Shown: positions 1-8,332 of the stretch, piece after piece | Layout: each line of letters opens with the position of its first letter | Position numbering within the stretch: position 1 is the first letter of the stretch | Assembly (NCBI GenBank): GCA_025363575.1 | Contig: JANYDM010000011.1 | Location: 1-28,102 of the forward strand | DNA: 28,102 nucleotides | Reading direction: 5' to 3' | Source: Betaproteobacteria bacterium | Lineage (GTDB): Bacteria > Pseudomonadota > Gammaproteobacteria > Burkholderiales > SG8-41 | Translations under genes and position numbers: made by a program | The notes under the pieces: model-generated | Databases searched by the model: none | The model's input: the letters and a program-made list of their open reading frames with translations, nothing else | What the model was told of the DNA's origin: nothing

Positions 1-48
1 TGCCAGGCACAAACAGGCCGGCAAAAGAATGTTTTTGATGTATTGCAT
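1..48 (-). CDS. Bug/TctC-type receptor, N-terminal fragment (signal peptide only)
   Basis: Sixteen codons are visible before the window edge, beginning MQYIKNILLPACLCLA. They form a lysine-containing n-region followed by a hydrophobic core, as in a Sec signal peptide. A strong Shine-Dalgarno (GGAGGA within 51-60) precedes the ATG by a good distance, so the start is convincing. The mature protein is not visible; a Bug-type receptor is only a guess from the many such genes in this window. Any other exported protein is possible. Confidence 0.55.
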   Translation of the reverse strand, partial: MQYIKNILLPACLCLA

Positions 49-61
49 AAAGTCCTCCGTT

Positions 62-97
62 CGACGGCGGCTGCCGTCGCAGTGAAAGCGTAGTGTA
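62..97 (-). promoter_or_regulatory. Leader of the edge gene: perfect hairpin and -10-like box
   Basis: CGACGGC (62-68) and GCCGTCG (73-79) form a perfect 7-bp stem with a 4-nt loop. On the minus strand it lies just upstream of the Shine-Dalgarno of the edge gene. A TACACT box (92-97, minus) resembles a -10 element; I see no good -35. The hairpin could be an operator, a leader structure, or a terminator for the gene ending at 114, but it has no U-tract. Confidence 0.25.
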
Positions 98-113
98 CCC
101 GAATTGGGTGATT

Positions 114-1166
114 TCAGCGGCGCGATTTTCCGCGCGCGAGCTCGCCGCGCACGATGGCCGCCCCCGCCGCCAGCGCCTTGAGCTTGCCGAGCGCGACGGC
201 GCGCGGTAGCGGCACCATGCCGCAGTTGGTGCACGGATACAGCTTGTCGGGCGCGACGAACTTCAGTGCGGCGCGTATCGTGCGCGCGACCTCCGCCGGC
301 GTTTCGACCTTCTCCGTCGCGACGTCGATCGCCCCCACCATCACGTCCTTGCCTTTCAGCAGGCCGATCAGTTCGAGCGGCACTTTGGAGTTGCGGCATT
401 CGAGCGAAACCTGGTCGATGGTCGAGCGCGCCAGCAGCGGAAACGTGCTTTCGTACTGGCGCCATTGCGAGCCAAGCGTTTTCTTCCAGTCGACGTTCGC
501 CTTGATGCCGTAGCCGTAACAGATATGCACCGCGGTCTTGCAGCGTATGCCTTCCGCGGCTCGCTCCAGTGCGGCAATGCCCCAGTCGCGCACGTCGTCG
601 CGGTAGGCATCGACGTTGAACGCCGGCTCGTCGAACTGAATGACGTTTGCGCCGAGCGCGGCCAGCTCGCGCGCTTCCCTGTTGAGTATTTTTGCGAAGG
701 CCATCGCCAGCTTCGCGCGGTCTTTGTAATGACGATCGGCCAGCGTGTCGATGATGGTCATCGGTCCCGGCAGCGTGTATTTGATCGGATGATCGGTGGC
801 CGCGCGCAAGAGACGCACGTCTTCCGTATGCACGGGATGCGGGCGCGTGACGGGGCCGACGACCTGCGGCACCTTCGCATCGTAGCGCTTGCGAATGTAC
901 ATCGTGACCAGGTGCTTGAAATCGATGCCCTTGAGATGTTCGAGATAGCCGGTGACGAAGTGGCGGCGCGATTGCTCGCCATCGGTAATGATGTCGATGC
1001 CCGCAAGCTCCTGGTCGCGGATGGCCAGACGCGTCGCGTCGCGCTTCGCTTCTTCCAAAGCGGCACCGTCGAGCAGCCACGGCGCCCACAACTGGTTGGG
1101 CTGCGCGAGCCACGCCGGCTTCGGCAGGCTCCCGGCTATGGTCGTTTGCAGCAATGTTTTTTTCAC
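114..1166 (-). CDS. MetE C-terminal-domain-like methyltransferase (cobalamin-independent methionine synthase family)
   Basis: This 350-residue protein corresponds to the C-terminal catalytic barrel of cobalamin-independent methionine synthase, without the N-terminal MetE half. Expected zinc ligands are visible: His214 and Cys216 (HIC), Glu256 (LEC) and Cys315 (TNCG). An FDEPA motif lies near 178-182. Family members transfer methyl groups to thiols, and relatives include alkyl-CoM-type transferases, so the true thiol and methyl donor are uncertain. I chose the GTG at 1166, giving VKKTLLQTTIAGSLP, because CAGGGGGGAT precedes it. A GTG at 1190 is open but lacks a ribosome site. It lies 36 bp downstream of the amidase stop start-to-stop and is probably cotranscribed with it. 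Confidence 0.85.
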   Translation of the reverse strand: MKKTLLQTTIAGSLPKPAWLAQPNQLWAPWLLDGAALEEAKRDATRLAIRDQELAGIDIITDGEQSRRHFVTGYLEHLKGIDFKHLVTMYIRKRYDAKVPQVVGPVTRPHPVHTEDVRLLRAATDHPIKYTLPGPMTIIDTLADRHYKDRAKLAMAFAKILNREARELAALGANVIQFDEPAFNVDAYRDDVRDWGIAALERAAEGIRCKTAVHICYGYGIKANVDWKKTLGSQWRQYESTFPLLARSTIDQVSLECRNSKVPLELIGLLKGKDVMVGAIDVATEKVETPAEVARTIRAALKFVAPDKLYPCTNCGMVPLPRAVALGKLKALAAGAAIVRGELARGKSRR

Positions 1167-1202
1167 GCGGATCCCCCCTGGATTTTTCACGTGCCCCCGA
1201 CG

Positions 1203-2507
1203 TCAGGTCAAAGCGGTATAAATGCGCTGCGCCGCCGAGAACAATGCGCGGTCATTATCCGCTTTGCCGATGATCTGCGCACCCACCGGCAATCCATGCG
1301 GCCCCTTGAAGACCGGCATCGTCACGCACGGCACGTGCAGGCTGGTCCAGATCAGACAGTTGTTCGCGTTGCCGGTCGAATTCAGCCCGACCGGGGCCTC
1401 GCCGGTCGCGGATGCGGTGAGCAGCACGTCGTAGTCGCGCCCCAACTCGACGAACTCGCGGCGGCATTGCGCGGCGAACGCGCGCGCCTGTTGATAGCGC
1501 TCGAAGCTGCATTCGAGGCCGAGCTTCAGCCGGTTCTCGCGCAGCGTCGTGCTGATCTTCTCCCAGTGGTGCTCGATTTCATAGGAGAAATTGCGCGAGA
1601 ACTCGAAACTGGAAATCGCACTGTGTGCGTCCACCAACCGTGAAAAATCCGCGGGCAACTCGAAATCCTTGATCTGCATGCCGGCGCGCGCGAGATTTTG
1701 CGCCGTCTCTTCGAGCATCTTCTGCGTGTAGGGCTCGACCTGCGGCCACAGGTGGGTGCGGCAGAAACCGACGCGCAACGCGCCTTCATGCGCGGGCACC
1801 GGCTGCGGCTGCACGCCGATCAGCACGTCGCGATAGAGCGCGAGGTCGTCGATCGAGCGCGCGATGAGGCCCAGCGTATCGAGCGAGCCCGACGCTTCGC
1901 GCACGCCCGAGCATCGCAGGTCGCCCCACGTCGGCCGGTAACCGAATGCGCCACAAAACGCCGCGGGCCGTATCGTCGAGCCCGTCGTTTGCGTGCCGAT
2001 CGCGAGCGGCACCATGTGATCGCCGACCGCAGCCGCAGAACCGCTCGACGAGCCGCCCGGCGTGCGCGTGGGGTCGAACGGATTTCTCGTCTTGCCCGGA
2101 TGACGGTTGGCGAATTCGGTCGTCACCGTTTTTCCCATCAGGATGCCGCCCGCTTTGCGCCCGAGGGCAACGCATGCGGCTTCGTTCTTCGGCTGGTTGC
2201 CTTTATAGATGGGCGAACCGTATTCGGTGGGCATGTCCATCGTGTCGATGATGTCCTTGATGCCGAACGGCACGCCGCGCAGCGGCCCGCGCCTGCCGCT
2301 CTGGTCGAGCGCGATGGCCTGCCCTATCGCCTGCTCGCGATCGAGGTACTGCCAGGCCTGGACATGCGGCTCGCGCAGCTGGATGTGCTCGAGGCAGGCG
2401 CGCACGACGGATTCGCAATTGGTTTTACCGGCATCGATGAGCGCAACGATTTCAGTTGCCGTCAGATCGTTGAGCTTGGTCGATTCTTTTTTCAGGGCGA
2501 GGTTCAT
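1203..2507 (-). CDS. Amidase signature family hydrolase
   Basis: A 434-residue amidase-signature enzyme that would hydrolyse an amide to acid plus ammonia in the cytoplasm. The Ser-cisSer-Lys triad is intact: Lys84 (FGIKD), Ser153 at the start of GGSSSGSA and Ser177 in TTGSTIRP. The spacings between these residues (69 and 24) equal those I recall for malonamidase E2. The GGSSSGS glycine/serine stretch and the length are typical of the family. An AAGGA ribosome site precedes the ATG. The next gene in the transcript is the MetE-like methyltransferase. The substrate cannot be deduced; GatA is unlikely because there is no gatB/gatC here and the sequence resembles catabolic amidases. Confidence 0.92.
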   Translation of the reverse strand: MNLALKKESTKLNDLTATEIVALIDAGKTNCESVVRACLEHIQLREPHVQAWQYLDREQAIGQAIALDQSGRRGPLRGVPFGIKDIIDTMDMPTEYGSPIYKGNQPKNEAACVALGRKAGGILMGKTVTTEFANRHPGKTRNPFDPTRTPGGSSSGSAAAVGDHMVPLAIGTQTTGSTIRPAAFCGAFGYRPTWGDLRCSGVREASGSLDTLGLIARSIDDLALYRDVLIGVQPQPVPAHEGALRVGFCRTHLWPQVEPYTQKMLEETAQNLARAGMQIKDFELPADFSRLVDAHSAISSFEFSRNFSYEIEHHWEKISTTLRENRLKLGLECSFERYQQARAFAAQCRREFVELGRDYDVLLTASATGEAPVGLNSTGNANNCLIWTSLHVPCVTMPVFKGPHGLPVGAQIIGKADNDRALFSAAQRIYTALT

Positions 2508-2755
2508 GCAATATTTCCTTAATCAAGCGGCGGGAAGCGTGCTCTCGAGCGGAAGGCGGAGTGTAGAGCAAAATCGCAAATGCATGAAAGGCGCGCAGTG
2601 CGGTTGCAGCGGCCGACGCCGTAGCGATCGCAAGCCGAACCGCGCCGCCACCGCCGCTCGTGACGCAGTGCCTATGACCCTTCGCGTGTGTGCGCTAACG
2701 TACGAAGTGCAATATTCTGCAATGATAAGTTACATCCCCGAGGAGGCACTATACG

Positions 2756-3205
2756 ATGAAGCCGGTTCGCGAAATCACACTCTTACTGGCGTTGCTGTTG
2801 ACTGCAGACAACGCTTTGGCGCAGGCGCAGGATGAAGTGCGCCAGATGTTCGACCGCTATATTCAGGCCGAAAACGAGCACAACCTCGCTACAGTGGGCC
2901 AGGCGCTGCAGGATTCGAAAGAACTGCTGTGGATCACGCCGCATGGCAAGCCGGTATGGGGCCGCGACGCCGCCATGCAAGAGCTGACCAGGGTCTATCA
3001 GGGCGCGTGGAAACTCGAGCCTGAAATGACGGCGCTCAAAGTCACGCAACAGGGTGATAACGTGGTGCGCCTGGTCGTGCCGATCCGCTACACGCTCGCG
3101 ATGGGCGCCGCGCCGGAGCGCTACCTCGTGCAGCAAACTTACGTGAAAACGCCGCTGGGCTGGCGGATTTCAAGCCTCATGCCCGCACCGCTCGCAACGC
3201 AATAG
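2756..3205 (+). CDS. Exported NTF2-like/SnoaL-like protein
   Basis: A 149-residue protein with a clear Sec signal peptide (MKPVREITLLLALLLTADNALA, probable cleavage after ALA near residue 22). The mature part looks like a small alpha+beta cone of the NTF2/SnoaL type: an N-terminal helix with FDRYIQAENEHN, a GRDAAMQEL segment and C-terminal strands ending in GWRISSL. Such proteins bind small ligands or act as isomerases or hydrolases, but no catalytic assignment is possible. A GAGGAGG ribosome site is well placed. It stands alone on the plus strand; its stop directly abuts the stop of the convergent MaoC gene, with no intergenic base. Confidence 0.75.
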   Translation: MKPVREITLLLALLLTADNALAQAQDEVRQMFDRYIQAENEHNLATVGQALQDSKELLWITPHGKPVWGRDAAMQELTRVYQGAWKLEPEMTALKVTQQGDNVVRLVVPIRYTLAMGAAPERYLVQQTYVKTPLGWRISSLMPAPLATQ

Positions 3206-3670
3206 TCAGGGCGGCGCGCCGCTGGCGCCGCCGCGGTTGCGCACCAGCATTTTGGCTGTGGCTTCGACCACGATTTCATTGTTCTGATTGCGGCATACGG
3301 CGGTCAGCTCAACCAGGCCGCCGCCATGCTTCGGCTTGTCGCTTTTGCCCGCGATCGTCCATGTCGTGGCGATTGTGTCCCCGGGCCGCACCGGATGCGT
3401 GAAGCGGCAATTGTGCTCGAGGTAGGCGATGCCGGTGCCTGCGAAATACGTGCCGACCGGCCCGCCGACGATGGCGCCGGTGAATACTCCGTGCAGCACG
3501 CGCCCGCCGAAGCGTGTTTGCTCCGCGAATTGCTGATTGATATGCAAAGGGTGGCTGTCCCCGATAAGGCCCGCCGCCAGCACCAGATGCGCGTCCGTAA
3601 TGGTCACCGCGGCGCCAAAAGTGTCGCCGATCTTAATTTCGTCGTAGCCCTTGCCTGGAAATACGGTCAT
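3206..3670 (-). CDS. MaoC-like (R)-hydratase domain protein
   Basis: A 154-residue single hot-dog domain of the MaoC type. The hydratase motif is present, with Asp38 and His43 in GDSHPLHIN, followed by FGGRVLHG and the FTHPVRPGDT segment typical of the family. These enzymes hydrate 2-enoyl-CoA or similar CoA thioesters; mesaconyl-type substrates are also known in the superfamily. The start at 3670 is fixed by an ATGA overlap with the stop of the upstream gene (TGA at 3667-3669), which implies translational coupling. A longer upstream reading exists but would run inside the upstream gene. Confidence 0.87.
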   Translation of the reverse strand: MTVFPGKGYDEIKIGDTFGAAVTITDAHLVLAAGLIGDSHPLHINQQFAEQTRFGGRVLHGVFTGAIVGGPVGTYFAGTGIAYLEHNCRFTHPVRPGDTIATTWTIAGKSDKPKHGGGLVELTAVCRNQNNEIVVEATAKMLVRNRGGASGAPP

Positions 3671-4761
3671 GCGTCCCCCTCCTTTACCACAGTCATGATG
3701 CGCCAGCGCTTGAACTCCGCTTCGAAATCGGCCAGCGTCAGAAAACCCATGCACGGGAAGGCGCCGCGGGTCGCAATTTCTCCGCCGGCGAGCTTCAGCG
3801 CGAGCATGATCGCGGCCATGCAAGGAACCTCGGGCCCGTGATTTGCGTCAGCGGTCAGGTGCCATTCCAAGCGTGCCCGGCTGCCGTCCTCACGCGTGCC
3901 AAGCACGCTTACCAGCATCCCGCCGCGCTCACCGCCCAGCCACGTCAATGCCCGCGCGAGCGGCACGGACAGGCGCTCGAGCGGCAATGCAACCCCCTTG
4001 CGACGCACGGCTGCGGCGAGATATAGCACGCCGTGCTCGACGGCAAACTCGAGCGCCACGCGAAATTCCACCGTCGCAACGCCTGGATAGCGCGCGGGCA
4101 GCAATGCAAGGTCTGGGACGTCGCAGGCTGCCGCCCAACGACTGCCCAGTCCCTCAATCGTGACGCGCTGCAATTCCTGCCAGCCGCATGCGTCGCTCCA
4201 CTCGCCTTCGTGCAGCCATTTGAACGGCCGGCCGGCGTAGCTCAGCACGCTTGCGATCGTTGCGGCGCCGCGCGGTGCGCGCTGGCCCGGTGCAATCACG
4301 ATGCGGATCGCCTCGATGCGCGCGAGGCGGCGCGCGAGAGCGTCGACGACGGCGGACGAAAGCGCGGGCAAAGTGCTGGCGCCCGCAATCGCAAGGATGC
4401 CGGCGTCGCGCGCGCGCGCGTGAATTCGCTCCGCAAAATTGGCGACGAAATCGCGGCCGTCGGAAAGGTCGATGTAGTGCGCGCCGGCCGAAATGGCCGC
4501 TTGTGCCACTTGGTAACCGCGGCCCTGATACGGCCCCGCGCAATGCACGACGATAGCGGGCGCCAGGTCGTGCAGCGCGCGCGGAAAATTATGGGCCGCC
4601 AGATCGATGCGCGCGCGCCCGATGCGGGCATCGAGCGCCGCGAGCCCCTCCTTATGGGGATCGCGGCCCGCCGCGATGACTTCCGCATCGCCGCGTTCGC
4701 TGAGCGCGCGGCAGATGCGCGCGCCGAAATTGCCGTAACCGCCCAACACGACTATCCGCAT
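3667..4761 (-). CDS. Saccharopine dehydrogenase-like NAD(P)-binding protein
   Basis: A 364-residue protein that begins with a Rossmann motif, VVLGGYGNFGARI (glycine loop at residues 7-13), followed by the saccharopine-dehydrogenase pattern: VVHCAGPYQ, GAHYIDLSDG and AGASTLPALSS. Members of this superfamily include true saccharopine dehydrogenases, trans-acting enoyl reductases and many uncharacterised reductases. The substrate is unknown. It is coupled by ATGA to the MaoC-like gene, which suggests a hydratase/reductase pair acting on the same CoA or acid intermediate. The start is separated by 63 bp from the divergent Bug receptor gene. Confidence 0.82.
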   Translation of the reverse strand: MRIVVLGGYGNFGARICRALSERGDAEVIAAGRDPHKEGLAALDARIGRARIDLAAHNFPRALHDLAPAIVVHCAGPYQGRGYQVAQAAISAGAHYIDLSDGRDFVANFAERIHARARDAGILAIAGASTLPALSSAVVDALARRLARIEAIRIVIAPGQRAPRGAATIASVLSYAGRPFKWLHEGEWSDACGWQELQRVTIEGLGSRWAAACDVPDLALLPARYPGVATVEFRVALEFAVEHGVLYLAAAVRRKGVALPLERLSVPLARALTWLGGERGGMLVSVLGTREDGSRARLEWHLTADANHGPEVPCMAAIMLALKLAGGEIATRGAFPCMGFLTLADFEAEFKRWRIMTVVKEGDA

Positions 4762-4824
4762 CGCGTGCGCTTGTATTATGAGTTGCGGTATTCTACCGAT
4801 TCGACTTTCAGCACACTCATATTT

Positions 4825-5814
4825 ATGCGGAATCCAAGCTTGCTCTCGCGGCGACTCATGACGTACGCATCGGTGGTCGCGGGTGCGGCGGTTGTCGCGA
4901 CGACTGCATCCGCCGCCTTTCCCGACAAACCGATCCGCTATATCGTGCCGTCCGCGGCCGGCGGTGGCGCGGACTCGCTCGCACGCATACTCGCCGCCGA
5001 ACTTTCAAAGCAGCTCGGCCAGCAGGTGGTCGTAGACAATCGCGCGGGCGCGAGCGGTGCTATCGGCATGGAAATGCTGGTACGCGCCTATCCCGACGGC
5101 TACACCATAGGTTACGGCAACACGCCGCTGCTCGCGATCAACAGGAGCCTGCTCGCCAGCTGGCCATACGAAGCAGGGCGCAATCTGCAGCCGGTCGCAC
5201 GCCTCACGAATTCGCAGAACCTGCTCACCGTCACGCTATCGCTGCCGGTCAAATCGGTGCGCGAGCTGATCGACTATGCAAAAAACAATCCGGACAAGCT
5301 GATCTATGCATCGCCCGGCAACGGCACCACAGTGCACCTCTCGGCAGAACTGTTCAAGCAGATGACCGGCACGCGCATGGTGCACGTGCCGTACAAAGCG
5401 ATCACCGTCGCCCACACCGAGCTGATCGCGGGCCAGGTGCATGTCATCTTCGACAACCTGACGTCGATCACCGCTCTGGTCAAAGCCGGCCGCCTGCGCG
5501 GACTCGCGGTGACCGGTACCCGGCGCGCGGGCCCCTTCCCCGAATTACCCACGATGGCCGAGGCGGGCGTGCCCGGTTACGACGTCACCGTGTGGACCGG
5601 CGTGGTCGCGCCGATGGGCGTGCCGCCCGCGATCATCGCGAAGCTCAGCGCCGAAATCAACAAAGCCTGCACTTCACCTGCACTATTGGAAAAGTTCGCG
5701 ACCTTCGGCAACAGCTGCCTCGGCAGCACGCCGGCCGAATTCAGCGACCTCATCAAGAAAGAAACCGTCAAATGGGCCGAGGTCGTGAAAATTTCCGGCG
5801 CGAAAGCGGATTGA
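4825..5814 (+). CDS. Bug/TctC family tripartite tricarboxylate transporter receptor
   Basis: A 329-residue periplasmic receptor. After an N-terminal signal with arginines (MRNPSLLSRRLMTYAS...) and an ATTASA cleavage region come Bug hallmarks: FPDKPIRYIVP, AGGGADSLAR, VVVDNRAGASGAIG, YPDGYTIGYG, MVHVPYKA and the LPTMAEAGVPGY segment. Bug receptors bind carboxylates, amino acids or amides for TctAB-type permeases, but no permease is present nearby. I prefer the ATG at 4825 because the alternative at 4858 would lose the charged n-region. No strong ribosome site precedes either. The SRRLM sequence faintly resembles a twin-arginine motif. It is divergent from the saccharopine-dehydrogenase-like gene. 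Confidence 0.92.
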   Translation: MRNPSLLSRRLMTYASVVAGAAVVATTASAAFPDKPIRYIVPSAAGGGADSLARILAAELSKQLGQQVVVDNRAGASGAIGMEMLVRAYPDGYTIGYGNTPLLAINRSLLASWPYEAGRNLQPVARLTNSQNLLTVTLSLPVKSVRELIDYAKNNPDKLIYASPGNGTTVHLSAELFKQMTGTRMVHVPYKAITVAHTELIAGQVHVIFDNLTSITALVKAGRLRGLAVTGTRRAGPFPELPTMAEAGVPGYDVTVWTGVVAPMGVPPAIIAKLSAEINKACTSPALLEKFATFGNSCLGSTPAEFSDLIKKETVKWAEVVKISGAKAD

Positions 5815-5842
5815 AAAACAGGATTCGGGATTCGGATAACGT

Positions 5843-7084
5843 TTACGCCGGCGCCGTGAGTTCGTCGATGTTCGCGAGCTTCGCACCAATTTCGCGTAGC
5901 ACCACTTCAGGCCGTTGATCGCATTCCTCGGCAGTCCGCATTGCCGGCGGCTTCAGCTGTGCTTCAATATAGGCGCCCAGCCGGCGCGAACGCGCGACCA
6001 CGCGCGTGCCGAACAAACGACGCTCGCGGTCATAGCGCGCAAGCGCCGCGTCCAAATCGCCGGGCGCGTCGGCGATGGCCTGTGCCAGGCACTGCGCGTC
6101 GAGCGCGGCCTTGGTCACGCCCATGCCCACATGCGGCCGCGCAACGAATGCCGCGTCGCCAAGTAAAGCCACCCGCCCCACCGCCATGCGCGGCGATTCG
6201 AGGTCGAAGATCGCCTGAAAGAACGGTTGCGGCGCCCGCTCGACGATCTCGTAGATCTGCGGCGCGAGCAATGCTTTAGCCTGCGCGCGCATCTCCGCTA
6301 CGACCTCGCGGGTGATCAGCGGTGGAGGAATCGCCACGCCGTGACAGTGACCGGATGAGTCAGTCGCGAGCCGCGGCAGTTCCCGTTCGAAATCACATGG
6401 CCGGTACCAGACGAAATTCGAACTGCGATGCCCGGGCCGCACGTCGTTGTCGCGCCCCGGTACTGGATAAACCAGCATCATTTCTCCGATAGGGAGTCCG
6501 AACGCATAGCGTTCGAAGATCGCCGCGTGCGTCGCGGGCGAAACAGCGGACTCGTCGACGACCCCGCGCCATGCGATGTAGCCCGCATATCCGGGTTGCG
6601 CTTCCGGCACCACTTGCGCGCGCACGCTCGAGCGTATCCCGTCGGCCGCAATCAACAGGTCGCCCTGCGCGCTGCTGCCATCGCTGAAGAACGCTGTGAC
6701 ACCGTTCGCATCCTCTTCGATGCGGTCGAGGTTCACACCGAAATGATATTGCGCCGGGGGCAGCAGGTCTTTGAGCGGCCGGTAGATGCGCGCCCACGCC
6801 GTCATCATTTGCGGCAGCGCCACCTTGTGCAGCATCTTTCCCGTACGATCGAGGCAGATGCGCTCGCGCACTTCAACGCCGATTGATGCGTCGATGGCGA
6901 TGCCGAGCCGCCCCATCACCGCGAACAGCTCGTCATGCGTGCCTATGCCCGCCCCGCGCGTGGCGAGATCGTCAGCAACGCGCTCGAACACTTCGACATG
7001 CCAGCCGAGTGCGTGCAGCATATTGGCTGCGAACAGTCCGCCGAGTGAACCTCCTATAACGAGCGCACGCTGCTGTTTGCCCAT
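5843..7084 (-). CDS. FAD-dependent aromatic-type monooxygenase
   Basis: A 413-residue flavoprotein of the PHBH-fold group A monooxygenases. The dinucleotide motif ALVIGGSLGGLFAAN lies at residues 7-21, with VEVFER following the second strand. The DG-type motif is AADGIRSSVR, and GD is at 309-310 in LLGDAAFVARPHVGMG. The GGSLGGL plus GDAAFVARPH pattern resembles 2,6-dihydroxypyridine 3-monooxygenase-like enzymes more than salicylate hydroxylases, so an N-heterocycle or phenol substrate is plausible but inferred. The ATG at 7084 is 41 bp from the divergent UGSC-partner paralogue start, so the two may share a control region. It is convergent with the Bug receptor ending at 5814. Confidence 0.88.
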   Translation of the reverse strand: MGKQQRALVIGGSLGGLFAANMLHALGWHVEVFERVADDLATRGAGIGTHDELFAVMGRLGIAIDASIGVEVRERICLDRTGKMLHKVALPQMMTAWARIYRPLKDLLPPAQYHFGVNLDRIEEDANGVTAFFSDGSSAQGDLLIAADGIRSSVRAQVVPEAQPGYAGYIAWRGVVDESAVSPATHAAIFERYAFGLPIGEMMLVYPVPGRDNDVRPGHRSSNFVWYRPCDFERELPRLATDSSGHCHGVAIPPPLITREVVAEMRAQAKALLAPQIYEIVERAPQPFFQAIFDLESPRMAVGRVALLGDAAFVARPHVGMGVTKAALDAQCLAQAIADAPGDLDAALARYDRERRLFGTRVVARSRRLGAYIEAQLKPPAMRTAEECDQRPEVVLREIGAKLANIDELTAPA

Positions 7085-7125
7085 CGCGTTATCATAGCGG
7101 CAATTCAAAATCGACGGACGTGAAC

Positions 7126-8187
7126 ATGGACGTTTGGCACGGCAGCAACGATGCAGCATGGGACAAAGCGCAAGAAGAATTATTCGCGGCCGGCCTCACT
7201 GACGGTCTGCCCGTGACGCCACCGACGCGCGAGCGCGTCGATGCCATGCTCGAACATTGCGGCTTCGACGGCGGCGAAATTGTGACGACGCTGCCGCCGG
7301 CATTCGAAGAGGCGACGTGGCGAGACATTGCAATCAATGCGGTGATGGCGGGCTGCCTGCCCGCTTACCTGCCGGTCGTCGGCGCGGCAGTCGATGCGCT
7401 GGCCGCTCCCGAATTCAATCTGATCGGCGTGGCGACAACTACCGGATCCGCATGGCCGATTATTATCGTCAACGGGCCGATCGCCGCCGAACTCGGCATG
7501 AATGCGGATGGCAACGCGCTGGGGCCCGGCAATCGCGCGAATGCGGCTATCGGCCGCGCGGTGAACCTCGCGCTGCGCAACATCGGCGGCGCCAAACCCG
7601 GCGAGCTCGACATGGCAACGCTCGGCCAGCCCGCCAAATACACTTGCTGCTTCGCGGAAAACGAAGCGGCCAGCCCATGGCCGGCGCTGCACGTAGAGCG
7701 CGGCTTCGATAAGGATGCGAGCGTTGTCACTATCGTCGGCATCGGCGGCTCGGTTGAGATCGTCGACTCGGTCAGCAACACGCCGCAGGACCTCGCGCAG
7801 ACATTCGCGCAATCGATGTTGATCGCCGGCACCGCCGGCGGCGGCGGTTTCGGCCTCCTGGGCGGCGGCGAGCCGCTGCTGCTCATGCCGCCCGAAATCG
7901 CGAACACGTTTCAGCGCGGCAGCTGCACCAAGGCGCAGGCCAAGGCGTTGATCTGGGAGCGCGCGGTGCTGCCGCTGGATCGCCTGTCAGCTGCGATCCG
8001 CGAACATCATGCGAGCTTGCGGGTTGCCGCCGAAGACGGCACGGTTGACGGGCCATTGCGCGTCGCGCGCAACGCAGATGACGTGATGATCGTCGTCACC
8101 GGCGGAGTAGGCGTCAAAGCCGCTTATATGCCGACGTGGGGAGGGACGACGAAAGCGGTGAGCCGGCTCGTTCGCGGGCGACGCTGA
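7126..8187 (+). CDS. UGSC-partner family protein, copy 1 (unrecognised function)
   Basis: A 353-residue protein that I cannot assign to a named family, but it is clearly homologous to the protein at 11210-12331. Shared blocks are DGLPVTPPT, INAVMAGC, IIVNGPIA, ALGPGNRANAAIGRAV, IGGA, PAKYTCCFAENE and GGVGVKAAYMPTWG near the C terminus. Cysteines 45, 77 and 175 align with cysteines 54, 86 and 184 of the other copy, which suggests thiol chemistry or metal binding. There is no signal peptide. I chose the ATG at 7126; a GTG lies two codons earlier. The other copy is coupled to a UGSC selenoprotein, whereas this one has no such neighbour and sits upstream of the sulfite dehydrogenase genes. Confidence 0.8.
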   Translation: MDVWHGSNDAAWDKAQEELFAAGLTDGLPVTPPTRERVDAMLEHCGFDGGEIVTTLPPAFEEATWRDIAINAVMAGCLPAYLPVVGAAVDALAAPEFNLIGVATTTGSAWPIIIVNGPIAAELGMNADGNALGPGNRANAAIGRAVNLALRNIGGAKPGELDMATLGQPAKYTCCFAENEAASPWPALHVERGFDKDASVVTIVGIGGSVEIVDSVSNTPQDLAQTFAQSMLIAGTAGGGGFGLLGGGEPLLLMPPEIANTFQRGSCTKAQAKALIWERAVLPLDRLSAAIREHHASLRVAAEDGTVDGPLRVARNADDVMIVVTGGVGVKAAYMPTWGGTTKAVSRLVRGRR

Positions 8188-8190
8188 ACC

Positions 8191-8220
8191 GGGGCGCAGC
8201 GCTCCGCATTCGATTTTTTT
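8191..8220 (+). terminator. Possible intrinsic terminator
   Basis: GGGGCG and CGCTCC (8191-8205) form a short GC-rich stem with one G-U pair around a 3-nt loop, followed after eight bases by seven Ts (8214-8220). The position just after the stop at 8187 and before the soxC promoter suits a terminator. The gap between stem and T-run is longer than usual, so efficiency is doubtful. Confidence 0.4.
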
Positions 8221-8227
8221 CGGCGCG

Positions 8228-8261
8228 TTGCGACCGCGCGCTGTCTGGCCTATCCTGACAG
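8228..8261 (+). promoter_or_regulatory. Candidate sigma-70 promoter of the soxCD-like pair
   Basis: TTGCGA (8228-8233) and TATCCT (8251-8256) are separated by exactly 17 bases. Each matches the consensus at four of six positions. CTGTC (8241-8245) and GACAG (8257-8261) form an inverted repeat around the -10 box and could be an operator. The pair lies 77 bp before the soxC start. Confidence 0.45.
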
Positions 8262-8332
8262 GCAGGCGGCGCAAGACCGCCCAAAGTTCAAGCACACGAC
8301 CGGGGAGTCTTGTAACCGGGAGGGGGACAAGC

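Noticed and set aside
465..1643. Long open frame on the plus strand (392 codons)
   Set aside because: It lies antisense to the MetE-like and amidase genes, whose catalytic motifs are clear; its composition is arginine-rich shadow sequence typical of high-GC DNA.
1698..2522. Open frame on the plus strand antisense to the amidase
   Set aside because: No motif or ribosome site; the amidase triad on the other strand is convincing.
4762..4824. Promoter for the Bug receptor at 4825
   Set aside because: TTGTAT and TATTCT are visible but only 12 bases apart, so no acceptable -35/-10 pair could be supported.
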